Shown here in pieces: positions 52,965 to 61,545 of a stretch of DNA of 64,000 nt. Below the pieces are notes generated by a model. That model was not told where the DNA came from and made no database searches. It was given only the letters and a program-made list of their open reading frames with translations. Numbering within the stretch: position 1 is the first letter of the stretch; every line of letters begins with the position of its first letter. Origin of the DNA: Bacillota bacterium (GTDB taxonomy: Bacteria; Bacillota; Clostridia; Acetivibrionales; DTU013); contig JAEYRV010000027.1 in NCBI GenBank assembly GCA_023435305.1, positions 1 through 64,000 on the forward strand, given 5' to 3'. The position numbers were made by a program, and so were the translations under genes.

Positions 52965-54899
52965 CTAAAGTTCGCCCGCCTTCAGCAAGCCGTCAAGCGC
53001 CAGTACAAACATTGCATGGGACCAGGTAAGAGGTATCACCCATGCCGGACGTCCGGTCTGCTTATCTATCTGCTCAGGCAAAAGCCCCTGCTCTGTGGTT
53101 CCTTTAACTGCCCACCAGAAATACTCTCTTGCCTTATCATAATTCCTTCTTTCAATATGGTAGAGAGCAGCCCACAAAGTAGTCAGTATCCACGGGTTGC
53201 CCCCAATGTAATTATCATGTTCATATCTCATCAATCCGCCGGTTTGGTGCACTGTGAGGTGGTTTTCCACAGCCTCCGCGGTCGATGTCATCGTCTCATC
53301 GCCGGCGTCATAAATCCCAAAAGGCACGGACATCCCTAACAAACTGATATCCAGCGTACTGTCGATGAGTGAATAATCTCTGGTTATGCTTCTGTCATTT
53401 CTTTTCAGCCAGACCTTCTGATCCGTATGCTCCTCTCCCCAGCCATTGAGCTTTACACGGATACTGCGTACGAACCTGTCCAATTCGGGCTTCCAGTAGC
53501 CTTTGAAAATTGCTTCACGCAGTTCTTCAGCCTGCTCCTTCCAATAGACGGCAAGCTCCGGTGCCTCTCCGATAATCTCTGCTATATCAGCACCTGCCAA
53601 TATACCTGCGCAGACTGCTGCACTGGAATATGCATGCTCCCCCAGTCTCTCTTCCCAAAGGTCAAAGCTCAGCCCCGGGAGGCCTGTTTCAGCATCCCTG
53701 TACTTCAGCAGGAACTCGACACCCTTCTTTACACAGGGCCACAGTCTTATTAAAAAATCCTTTTCATCGGTTGTTTTATAGTGCTCCAAAATGCCCCATA
53801 TCACAGACCCGCCTTCATCGATCTGCAATCCCCATGACGGAGCCAGATTCCCATCCATGTAGAACCGCTGCTGCCAGCTCCCTTCATCGTCCTGAACTGC
53901 GGCCGCCCAATCGTAGAATCCCTCGGCAGCCTGTACAAGACCGCATTTGTCAAGAGCCGTTGTGATAAAGGCAGCATCCCGCCCCCAGCAATATGCATAT
54001 CTTCCGCATCTGGTGAACAGCTCGTCAACCTCTGGAGCTGCAAGCAAAGCTCCTGTCCTTTTATTGGTCATCAGGGCAAAAACCAGAAGAGATCGCTTAT
54101 ACAGCCGGTCTATCTCCAAATGCCCTGTATTGATCTGCCTTGCTTTTTCAATATATCTGAGCCAGAAATCTGCAGTGTCGTCCATGTCCTTCCATGGGTC
54201 CCTCAGCTTCTGTTCTCTCATCAGTTTCTTCAATGCCTTCAGCTCGCGGGCAAAGCATATCCCAATATCGAACCTCAGCTTCCCTCCGGATTCAAGTACT
54301 GCATTGTCCCAAAGGAGGCTTCCTTCCTTTGTCATCCCTATAGTATCGTCGCCGTAAAGCTGCCCCCGGTTGGCGTTTTCATGTGCTCCCGAGCCAATCT
54401 GATACTGGTTTGCAGGTACGGATGACAAAATACCATAATAATAGCCATGCCTGTAGTGGATCAAGCCCGACAAGTCATTTTCAAAAATAGTACCTGCCGT
54501 ATCAAATTCTGAAGACACAGTTGATGAATATATTATAAACCCTGGCTGGAGTTCTTTTTCGCCGTAGTTTTCGGCCTCGTAGCATCTGTCAAGTATATCC
54601 TTGTCCGGGAGCGAAAAATCATATTGGCGGATCTTCAGGCAATATTTCCTGTAAGTGAATTCGGTAACTGCAATATTGGTGTCGTCAATATAATACTGGT
54701 TTACATGCCAGTCGGAAGAATGCAGCCAGGAAGTGCCTTCCCAAAGCCCGGGACATGTTATTCCGACCAGGAAAGTGTCGATATGCTGGGGAAAATCAAT
54801 GTCCGGCCAACAGATCCTGACCATCCCGCCTTCATCGTCAATGCATGCGAGCATCCTGGAATTGCCCGTTATAAGCTGATTAAAGTGAGTTTTCGACAT
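52965..54899 (-). CDS. Glycoside hydrolase family 15 (glucoamylase-like)
   Basis: The 644-residue cytoplasmic protein (no signal peptide) has an N-terminal beta-sandwich and the GH15 (alpha/alpha)6 barrel from about residue 260. Motifs include RYAYCWGRDAAF (about 301-312), the likely catalytic acid in SFDLWEER (about 415-422) and the base in GLLPEQID (about 603-610). It probably cleaves glucosides such as maltodextrin or trehalose. The ATG at 54899 has an AAGGAG site. Its partner is the GT2 gene at 55138, divergent from it. Confidence 0.9.
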   Translation of the reverse strand: MSKTHFNQLITGNSRMLACIDDEGGMVRICWPDIDFPQHIDTFLVGITCPGLWEGTSWLHSSDWHVNQYYIDDTNIAVTEFTYRKYCLKIRQYDFSLPDKDILDRCYEAENYGEKELQPGFIIYSSTVSSEFDTAGTIFENDLSGLIHYRHGYYYGILSSVPANQYQIGSGAHENANRGQLYGDDTIGMTKEGSLLWDNAVLESGGKLRFDIGICFARELKALKKLMREQKLRDPWKDMDDTADFWLRYIEKARQINTGHLEIDRLYKRSLLVFALMTNKRTGALLAAPEVDELFTRCGRYAYCWGRDAAFITTALDKCGLVQAAEGFYDWAAAVQDDEGSWQQRFYMDGNLAPSWGLQIDEGGSVIWGILEHYKTTDEKDFLIRLWPCVKKGVEFLLKYRDAETGLPGLSFDLWEERLGEHAYSSAAVCAGILAGADIAEIIGEAPELAVYWKEQAEELREAIFKGYWKPELDRFVRSIRVKLNGWGEEHTDQKVWLKRNDRSITRDYSLIDSTLDISLLGMSVPFGIYDAGDETMTSTAEAVENHLTVHQTGGLMRYEHDNYIGGNPWILTTLWAALYHIERRNYDKAREYFWWAVKGTTEQGLLPEQIDKQTGRPAWVIPLTWSHAMFVLALDGLLKAGEL

Positions 54900-54962
54900 A
54901 TCATCTCTCCTTATGCTCCATAACATATTTTAACACACCCCGCCCCATCGGCAAATAGTTTT

Positions 54963-54998
54963 GGGGACAGTTCTCTTTTGAGGGGACAGTCCTCTCAC
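54963..54998 (+). repeat. Two repeats in the divergent GH15/GT2 gap
   Basis: GGGGACAGTTCTC (54963) and GGGGACAGTCCTC (54982), 19 bases apart. Confidence 0.85.
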
Positions 54999-55137
54999 GT
55001 ATGAAAATATCGTATCGGCTCAAAAAAGAGGCATCGAGAAAAATACACAAAGATACATCTGAGATTTATCGTTCCGCAATAAATATTTTCATCCTAAAGG
55101 TACAAAATAATATAAACCGCAGTTATGGAGGTTCTTC

Positions 55138-56433
55138 ATGGACAATTTGCTTCAACGCCTGACACTGCTCATTACACAGCTGATACAGGTATTCATTTTC
55201 GTCGCAGGATGCTATTTCTTCGGAGTATCGATATACGGCTGGAGGAAAAGAAAGGACAAATCCGGCGAGACTGTCCCCTGTAAAAGGTTCGCAGCAGTAA
55301 TAGCAGCACATAATGAAGAGCTGGTCATAGCCCATGTCATTGACAGCCTGAGAGATCAAAATTACCCGGATGAATTATATGATATCTTTGTTATTGCCGA
55401 CAACTGCGCCGACACAACCGCTGTCGTTGCCAGAAAACACGGTGCATTGGTCTATGAGCGCCGCGACGCTGAGAAAAAGGGAAAGGGACATGCATTGGAA
55501 TGGATGTTCCAAAAGATATATGGTATGAATGACAAATACGATGTGGTATGCGTCTTTGATGCAGACAACCTTGTATCGTCGAACTTTCTATATGAAATGA
55601 ACAAGCAGCTCTGCAAGGGCCACAAAGTCGTTCAAGGCTACATAGACAGCAAGAACCCCTTTGATTCATGGATCACTTGCTCCTACTCAATTGCTTTCTG
55701 GCTGTCCAACCGAACCTTTCAGCTGCCCAGGTATTATCTGGGCCTGAGCTGCGGTTTGTGCGGGACAGGCTTTTGTGTTGACATTTCTGTACTTAAAGAG
55801 ATCGGCTGGGGTGCGACTTGTCTGACAGAAGACCTTGAGTTTACAATGAAGCTGGCTTTAAATGGCATGAAGGTAGCCTGGGCACATGAGGCGGCAGTGT
55901 TCGACGAGAAGCCTATCACTCTCAGGCAATCCTGGCGTCAGAGGAAAAGATGGATGCAGGGCCATGCAGACTGTGCATCCAGGTATCTGGTCCCCTTATT
56001 GAAAAAAGCCTTCAGAGAATGCGACCTGGCAGCCTTTGACTGTGCAATATACCTGTTCCAGCCTATACGCTTCGTCTTTATGGGTCTAATGACAGTGATG
56101 CTGTGGATCCAATCCTTCTACCCAGAAGCACCGTTTTACACGCTGCAATATGTTTTCCCAACGGCAGTATGGTATGTTTTTGTTGTACTGCAGTTCTTTT
56201 ATGGACCTCTGGTGATCCTTTCCGAAAACAAGTTTGACCTGAAGGTATTGCTGGCCTTTCTGATATATCCTTTCTACTGCCTCACCTGGGTCCCTATAAC
56301 GATCCAGGGCTTTCTGAGCAGAAAAGACAAGGTATGGCATCACACAGAGCACACCCGTGTAATAACGATAAAAGAGCTGGAAAAGCCTCAAAGCACGCTG
56401 AAGCCATCCTCTGAGGCCTCCCGCTATCAATAG
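55138..56433 (+). CDS. Membrane glycosyltransferase family 2
   Basis: The 431-residue protein has an N-terminal membrane segment (about 8-32), a GT2 domain (VIAAHNEE about 55-62, DxD-type VFDADN at 141-146, TEDLEF about 242-247, and the QxxRW-like QRKRWMQGH about 277-285), and three C-terminal membrane segments (from about 315). It resembles processive polysaccharide synthases. A TGGAGG site precedes the ATG. A reverse repeat copy encodes GETVPCKR in the linker after the first membrane segment. Confidence 0.92.
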   Translation: MDNLLQRLTLLITQLIQVFIFVAGCYFFGVSIYGWRKRKDKSGETVPCKRFAAVIAAHNEELVIAHVIDSLRDQNYPDELYDIFVIADNCADTTAVVARKHGALVYERRDAEKKGKGHALEWMFQKIYGMNDKYDVVCVFDADNLVSSNFLYEMNKQLCKGHKVVQGYIDSKNPFDSWITCSYSIAFWLSNRTFQLPRYYLGLSCGLCGTGFCVDISVLKEIGWGATCLTEDLEFTMKLALNGMKVAWAHEAAVFDEKPITLRQSWRQRKRWMQGHADCASRYLVPLLKKAFRECDLAAFDCAIYLFQPIRFVFMGLMTVMLWIQSFYPEAPFYTLQYVFPTAVWYVFVVLQFFYGPLVILSENKFDLKVLLAFLIYPFYCLTWVPITIQGFLSRKDKVWHHTEHTRVITIKELEKPQSTLKPSSEASRYQ

Positions 56434-56442
56434 GTATCAATA

Positions 56443-56636
56443 GGGACAGTCCCGCCAATAGTGAAAGACCGAATGAAGGGGACAGTCCTCCCAAAGGGAC
56501 AGGTCCGTCAGGAGAGACAGAACCACGAACCACCTAAGGGGACAGACCCACCTGAGGGGACAGTCCTGTCGGCGGCGGCGTAACAAAAAGGAGACAGGTT
56601 CCGTAAAGAACTGTCCCCTTGATAGAACTGTCCCCT
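56443..56636. repeat. Dense mixed-orientation repeat cluster between convergent genes
   Basis: At least seven copies or variants lie in 190 bp: forward cores at about 56443, 56478, 56495 (GGGACAGGTCC), 56538 (GGGGACAGACC) and 56557, and reverse GAACTGTCCCC at about 56609 and 56625. Facing copies can pair into long hairpins. The last reverse copy directly follows the clpC stop codon. Confidence 0.92.
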
Positions 56637-59095
56637 TATTTAGTGACAGCTTCCGGGTTGGATGCCTTCTCGACGGCAAACTCCAGCTTGTCGTCCGTGA
56701 AGGATACCTTCACTGTATCGCCTGCCTTTACCGAGCCATCGAGCATGTGCTCGGCCAGCTTATCCTCCACCATGCTCTGGATCGACCTTCTCAGAGGCCG
56801 TGCTCCAAATACAGGATCGAATCCTTTCTTGGCCAGGTGCTCCTTGGCTTCATCACTGACAAGCAGAGTGATTTCGCTCTGCGCCAGACGCTTGACAAGC
56901 ACATCAAGCATTATGCCGACGATTTTCTTGATATTCTCCTCATCCAGAGGATGGAACACAATGATATCGTCGACCCTGTTGAGGAATTCCGGACGGAAGG
57001 TCTTCTTAAGCTCGCCCATAACATTGTTCTTCATGTCATCGTAATTCTTCGCAGTATCGTCACCTACTACAAATCCCAGCCTCTTCGGTTCGGTTATCAT
57101 TCTGCCGCCCACATTGGAGGTCATTATTATCACAGTATTCCGAAAGTCCACGAGCCTGCCCTGCGAATCGGTCAAACGCCCGTCCTCCAGTATCTGCAGC
57201 AATATGTTAAAAACATCCGGATGGGCTTTTTCTATTTCATCGAACAAAAGCACCGAATACGGCTTCCTTCTGACCTTCTCGGTCAGCTGTCCGCCTTCCT
57301 CATATCCGACATATCCGGGAGGAGAGCCGACAAGCCTGGATACTGCAAACTTCTCCATATATTCAGACATATCGATCCTAATCATGGCATTTTCATTGCC
57401 GAATAGCGCTTCTGCCAGTGCCTTGCTCAATTCAGTCTTTCCGACGCCTGTCGGGCCGAGGAAAATGAATGAGCCTATAGGCCTCTTTGGATCCTTCAAT
57501 CCTACCCGGCCTCTCCTGATGGCCTTTGAAACGGCTTTTACAGCCTCATCCTGTCCTATGACGCGTTCATGGAGCACGTCCTCCATCTTCATCAACCGCT
57601 CGGACTCCTCTTCAGCCAAACGTTTGACCGGTATACCGGTCCAGCTGGCCACGATATCAGCTATCTCATCCTCGGTGACTGTGTCGGTTCTGGTCTGGTT
57701 CTTCTGGTACCATTCATTCTTTATTTTCTCATGCTCCGTTTTCAGCTTCTGTTCCTTGTCCCTAATGGAAGCCGCCTTCTCAAACTCCTGCGACCGGATC
57801 GCATCTTCCTTCTCCTTGGCAAGCTTCTCAAGCTGTTCCTCAAGCTGCTTCACATCAACAGGCGCGGTAAATGCCTTCAGCCTTACCTTCGATGCCGCTT
57901 CATCGATCAGATCTATCGCCTTGTCCGGAAGATACCTGTCGGTAATATACCTGCTTGACAGCTTGGTTGCCGCTTCAAGTGCTCCATCGGTGATCTTGAC
58001 TCTGTGGTGGGCCTCATATTTATCACGAATGCCCTTTAGTATCTCAATAGTCTCCTCCTGCGAGGGCTCCCCGACCGTGATCGGTTGGAAGCGTCTTTCA
58101 AGAGCGGGATCCTTCTCGACATGCTTACGGTATTCATTGATCGTAGTGGCACCTATCACCTGAATCTCTCCGCGTGCCAGTGCAGGCTTGAGAATATTTG
58201 ACGCATCTATGGCGCCCTCAGCCGCTCCCGCACCAATGATGGTATGCATTTCATCAATGAAAAGAATGACATTGCCCGCCTTGCGCACCTCATCCATAGC
58301 CTTTTTCAGGCGCTCCTCGAACTCGCCCCTGTACTTGGCGCCAGCCACCATGGATGAAAGGTCGAGGGTGAAAACTCTCTTGTCTTTGAGCAGCTCAGGG
58401 ATGTTCCCCTCGACGATTTTCTGCGCAAGTCCCTCTGCTATGGCGGTCTTTCCAACTCCCGGCTCTCCTATGAGACAGGGATTGTTCTTCGTTCTTCTGC
58501 TGAGTATCTGGATTACCCTCTCGATCTCCTTGTCACGTCCCACTATGGGATCGAACTTTCCTTCCCTCGCCAGCTCTGTAAGATCTCTTCCGAACTGATT
58601 CAATGTAGGAGTATTGGTCTGACTGGATGTGCTTCTGGGTTCACCGCTTGCAGTCGGCGCATCCTCATTCAGCATTTTTACGATATCATTCAACAGCTTC
58701 TGAGGATCTACGCCAAGATCTATCAATATTCTTACGGCGACGCTTTCCCCTTCTCTCATAATGCCCAGCAGGAGATGCTCCGTGCCGATATAATTGTGTC
58801 CAAGACGTCTTGCTTCAATCAATCCCAGCTCCAGCACCTTTTTTGTCCTGGGTGTGAAATCAAGGGTGTTTTTCCCTGTATTATCTCCGCGGCCGATCAG
58901 TTCCTCGATTTCCTTGAGGACCTTATCTTCACTGACGCCCTGTCCCTGCAGCACTCTGGCTGCAACTCCGGTGCCTTCCTTTATCAGTCCCAGCAGCAGG
59001 TGCTCGGTCCCTACATAGCTGTGTCCAAGCTTCACAGCGCTCTCCTGTGACAAATTTATAGCTTTCTCAGCCTTTTCAGTAAATCTTCCATACAT
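56636..59095 (-). CDS. clpC: ATP-dependent Clp protease ATPase subunit ClpC
   Basis: The 819-residue AAA+ unfoldase has two N-terminal Clp repeats (about residues 5-145), D1 with Walker A GEPGVGKTAIAEG (about 207-219), a UVR motif and coiled coil (about 415-460), and D2 with Walker A GPTGVGKTELSKAL (about 546-559). It is delivered substrates by McsB and works with ClpP. It lies 13 nt after mcsB, completing the usual ctsR-mcsA-mcsB-clpC operon. Its TAA stop is immediately followed by a GGGGACAGTTC repeat. Confidence 0.97.
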   Translation of the reverse strand: MYGRFTEKAEKAINLSQESAVKLGHSYVGTEHLLLGLIKEGTGVAARVLQGQGVSEDKVLKEIEELIGRGDNTGKNTLDFTPRTKKVLELGLIEARRLGHNYIGTEHLLLGIMREGESVAVRILIDLGVDPQKLLNDIVKMLNEDAPTASGEPRSTSSQTNTPTLNQFGRDLTELAREGKFDPIVGRDKEIERVIQILSRRTKNNPCLIGEPGVGKTAIAEGLAQKIVEGNIPELLKDKRVFTLDLSSMVAGAKYRGEFEERLKKAMDEVRKAGNVILFIDEMHTIIGAGAAEGAIDASNILKPALARGEIQVIGATTINEYRKHVEKDPALERRFQPITVGEPSQEETIEILKGIRDKYEAHHRVKITDGALEAATKLSSRYITDRYLPDKAIDLIDEAASKVRLKAFTAPVDVKQLEEQLEKLAKEKEDAIRSQEFEKAASIRDKEQKLKTEHEKIKNEWYQKNQTRTDTVTEDEIADIVASWTGIPVKRLAEEESERLMKMEDVLHERVIGQDEAVKAVSKAIRRGRVGLKDPKRPIGSFIFLGPTGVGKTELSKALAEALFGNENAMIRIDMSEYMEKFAVSRLVGSPPGYVGYEEGGQLTEKVRRKPYSVLLFDEIEKAHPDVFNILLQILEDGRLTDSQGRLVDFRNTVIIMTSNVGGRMITEPKRLGFVVGDDTAKNYDDMKNNVMGELKKTFRPEFLNRVDDIIVFHPLDEENIKKIVGIMLDVLVKRLAQSEITLLVSDEAKEHLAKKGFDPVFGARPLRRSIQSMVEDKLAEHMLDGSVKAGDTVKVSFTDDKLEFAVEKASNPEAVTK

Positions 59096-59108
59096 AACCC
59101 ATCACTCC

Positions 59109-60146
59109 TTAATGTATCCTTTCGTTAAGCTTCTTGCGTATCAGCTCTGCCCTCTTCTGGTCCCTTTCATCGGGCTTGAGCTGATCTCCGTATATTTTTT
59201 GCAGATAAGCCGGCTGTATCATAAGCGTAAGTTCATTTATATCCTCAAGCTCCATTCCCTGCAGCAGCCCCATTATCATCCCGAGCCTGACATCGGATAT
59301 AAGCTTCAGACTTTCATCTGTAGAAATAAGCCTGGCATTTTGCAGCAAGCCAAGAGATCTGAATATCCTGTCCTCGAATCGTACAGGGTTCTGTCTGTAA
59401 AGCTCCATGCGCAGCATTTTTTCCTGCTCTGAGATCTGTGCAGTGATATTAGATATGCCTGCTATTATCTCCTCCTCTGTCTGACCCAGCGTTACCTGAT
59501 TTGATATCTGGAACATATTCCCGTCAGCATCGCTGTTCTCTCCATATAAACCCCGAACAGCCACGCCGATCTTTCCACAGGTCTCAAGAATGCCCTTGAT
59601 GTAGCCCGTCATCGATAATGCAGGAAGATGGAGCATTACAGAAGCTCTTATTCCTGTTCCAATATTGGTCGGGCAGCATGTAAGATAACCATATGTTTTA
59701 TCAAATGCAAATCCAAGCTTTTTATCAAGGCCGGACTCCAGGCTGCTGCAAAGCCTCCACGCCTCATCGAGCTTCATACCGGCATATATGCACTGCAGCC
59801 TCAAATGATCCTCTTCATTCACCATTATACTTACTCTTTCATCTTTGCTGACAATTGCAGCCCTGTTGGCATTTCCTTCAGCAAATTCAGGACTTATAAG
59901 GTGCTTTTCCACCAGGAGCTGTCTGTCTAATGGCTTCAATGACTGCATCTCCAGATATGAGAATCCAAGTCCGGATATCGCCGTATCATTGAGTATCGCG
60001 GCTCTTACCTTCTCAAGGATCTCAGCTCCCTGTACACGGCTCATGCGCGTCGTAAATGGATATGCCCCAAGGTTTCTCGCGAGCCTGACCCTGCTGCTTA
60101 TTGCCACATCAAAACCGGGTGCCGGACGGGTGCCTTCCTGACTCAT
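59109..60146 (-). CDS. mcsB: Protein arginine kinase McsB
   Basis: The 345-residue phosphagen-kinase-fold enzyme phosphorylates arginine residues to mark proteins for ClpC. ATP-binding SSRVRLARNL (about residues 16-25) and CPTNIGTGIRASVMLHLP (about 168-185) are present. It overlaps mcsA by four bases (60143-60146), so the two are translationally coupled. Confidence 0.96.
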   Translation of the reverse strand: MSQEGTRPAPGFDVAISSRVRLARNLGAYPFTTRMSRVQGAEILEKVRAAILNDTAISGLGFSYLEMQSLKPLDRQLLVEKHLISPEFAEGNANRAAIVSKDERVSIMVNEEDHLRLQCIYAGMKLDEAWRLCSSLESGLDKKLGFAFDKTYGYLTCCPTNIGTGIRASVMLHLPALSMTGYIKGILETCGKIGVAVRGLYGENSDADGNMFQISNQVTLGQTEEEIIAGISNITAQISEQEKMLRMELYRQNPVRFEDRIFRSLGLLQNARLISTDESLKLISDVRLGMIMGLLQGMELEDINELTLMIQPAYLQKIYGDQLKPDERDQKRAELIRKKLNERIH

Positions 60147-60682
60147 ACCGCACCTCCGTTCACATTTCTGCTGCTCTCCAGGTTCCTGATCCTGTCCCTC
60201 AGCTCTGCTGCCCTCTCATACTGCTCGCTTTCTATGGCGCCGGACAATTCCGTCCTTAGCCTTTCGATCTCATCCGAAAGCCTGATCCCGGCATCTTCCT
60301 TTTTTATACCCTGATTCTCCTCAGGCTTCTTTCCCGTGTGCTCGGCATTGCCATGCAGTCTCCTGAGTACTGGTGCCAGACTGTCCCTGAATACGCTGTA
60401 GCAGTTGGCGCAGCCAAGCTTTCCGCTTTTTCTGAAGTCGTCGAAGCTCATGCCGCAGACATTGCAGCGGAGTATTTCCGGCTGCTCAAACTCTCCATAT
60501 CCTGTATTGCTGAAGCCGGGAAATCCCCAAAGGAAATTACCCAGACTGATCTGAGGGCTGAAGGACAATGTACCGTTTTCAGCTGCGCACTGGGTGCAGA
60601 GAAACATCTCGACCTTCTTGCCGTTTATAATTTGTGTATAATGCACATTAGCCTCTCTTTTGTGACACTGCTGGCAAACCAT
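60143..60682 (-). CDS. mcsA: McsA, activator of McsB (zinc-finger and UVR protein)
   Basis: The 179-residue protein has CxxC zinc-binding pairs (CQQC, CTQC, CNVC and CANC) in the first 100 residues and a C-terminal UVR domain (about 135-172, ERLRTELSGAIESEQYERAA). McsA stimulates the kinase McsB. I prefer the ATG at 60682 (GGGAGTGAGG upstream) to a start six codons earlier. Confidence 0.94.
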   Translation of the reverse strand: MVCQQCHKREANVHYTQIINGKKVEMFLCTQCAAENGTLSFSPQISLGNFLWGFPGFSNTGYGEFEQPEILRCNVCGMSFDDFRKSGKLGCANCYSVFRDSLAPVLRRLHGNAEHTGKKPEENQGIKKEDAGIRLSDEIERLRTELSGAIESEQYERAAELRDRIRNLESSRNVNGGAV

Positions 60683-60763
60683 AAGCCTCACTCCCTGCAA
60701 AATTAGTCATTAAATGATTATTACCCCACTGTTATATTTATTAACAGTACCGCATCGTGTGTA

Positions 60764-61222
60764 CTATACCATCAGACTCAGCAGCATATTCTTCAGCATC
60801 GCAGCCCTTATTATATCCCTGTCAGGCATGCCTATACCGCCAATCACCTTATCGCTGGTTGCTGCTTTGAGCAGCAGGCCCTCTCTGGCGCTGATGACCT
60901 CATAGTCAACGAAATTATTGACAAAAACCTCCGCAGACTGTTGAGAAATGCTGTCTCCCATGGAACTGACGATATGCATGAGATAATTTCCCGGTCTGTT
61001 AATATTAACCCGTCTGATCCTTATGTGTCCTCCACCGCCGCGCCTGCTCTCGACATAATAGCCTCTCTCAGTCGTAAATCTTGTATCTATAACATAGTTT
61101 ATCTGCGAGGGCACGCAGTTGAAATGGTTTGCCAGTTCGTTGCGCTGTATTTCTATAGCTCCGTCGGTGTCGTTTATCAACTGCTTTAAAAAAGCTTCAA
61201 TAATATCACTCATCCTGGCCAA
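60764..61222 (-). CDS. ctsR: CtsR, repressor of class III heat-shock genes
   Basis: The 152-residue winged-helix repressor has the conserved MSDIIEAFLKQL start, the NHFNCVPSQINYVIDTRFT helix-turn-helix and the RGGGGHIRI wing, which senses heat. The start is a TTG at 61222 (MARMSD), nine bases after GGGAG; the ATG at 61213 is too near that site. It autoregulates the operon through the CtsR box at 61254-61270. Confidence 0.95.
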   Translation of the reverse strand: MARMSDIIEAFLKQLINDTDGAIEIQRNELANHFNCVPSQINYVIDTRFTTERGYYVESRRGGGGHIRIRRVNINRPGNYLMHIVSSMGDSISQQSAEVFVNNFVDYEVISAREGLLLKAATSDKVIGGIGMPDRDIIRAAMLKNMLLSLMV

Positions 61223-61253
61223 TTGCGCTCACTCCCTTCATCGCTGTGTTGAT

Positions 61254-61270
61254 TTTGACTATCTTTGACT
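61254..61270 (-). promoter_or_regulatory. CtsR operator
   Basis: Minus-strand AGTCAAAGATAGTCAAA is a direct heptad repeat spaced by three bases, matching the CtsR consensus. It starts about 10 nt downstream of the -10 box. Confidence 0.9.
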
Positions 61271-61279
61271 TTCAATAAT

Positions 61280-61308
61280 ATTATAATTCACGATGTTATT
61301 ATATTCAA
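61280..61308 (-). promoter_or_regulatory. ctsR operon promoter
   Basis: TTGAAT (61303-61308), 17-nt spacer, TATAAT (61280-61285), minus strand. From 61309 to the terminator at 61469 nothing else is seen. Confidence 0.85.
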
Positions 61309-61468
61309 GCATTTTTTGATCATCAGCCATAATATAATCTCCTTTACAGGCTCTGTGCCGACATATGGCTCGAAACGGGAATTGCTCCTATCACATAATT
61401 TTTGCTCGTATCCCTCTGATTATTCAACGAACAGCACCGTTAAGACCGCTCATATGCAGCTCAAACAA

Positions 61469-61496
61469 TAAAAAACCCGGCAGTTTTCCTGCCGGG
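61469..61496 (-). terminator. Terminator after the DUF4349 gene
   Basis: CCCGGCAG / CTGCCGGG (61476-61496) with a short loop and, on the minus strand, six T. Confidence 0.9.
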
Positions 61497-61545
61497 CAAT
61501 AATTCATACTATATTTACTATTTCGCTTTTAAAAGGAATATCAAA

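Noticed and set aside
941..56640. Repeats as Shine-Dalgarno sites in general
   Set aside because: Most copies are after genes or inside them; only the YkuK-type gene seems to use a related G-run as its ribosome site.
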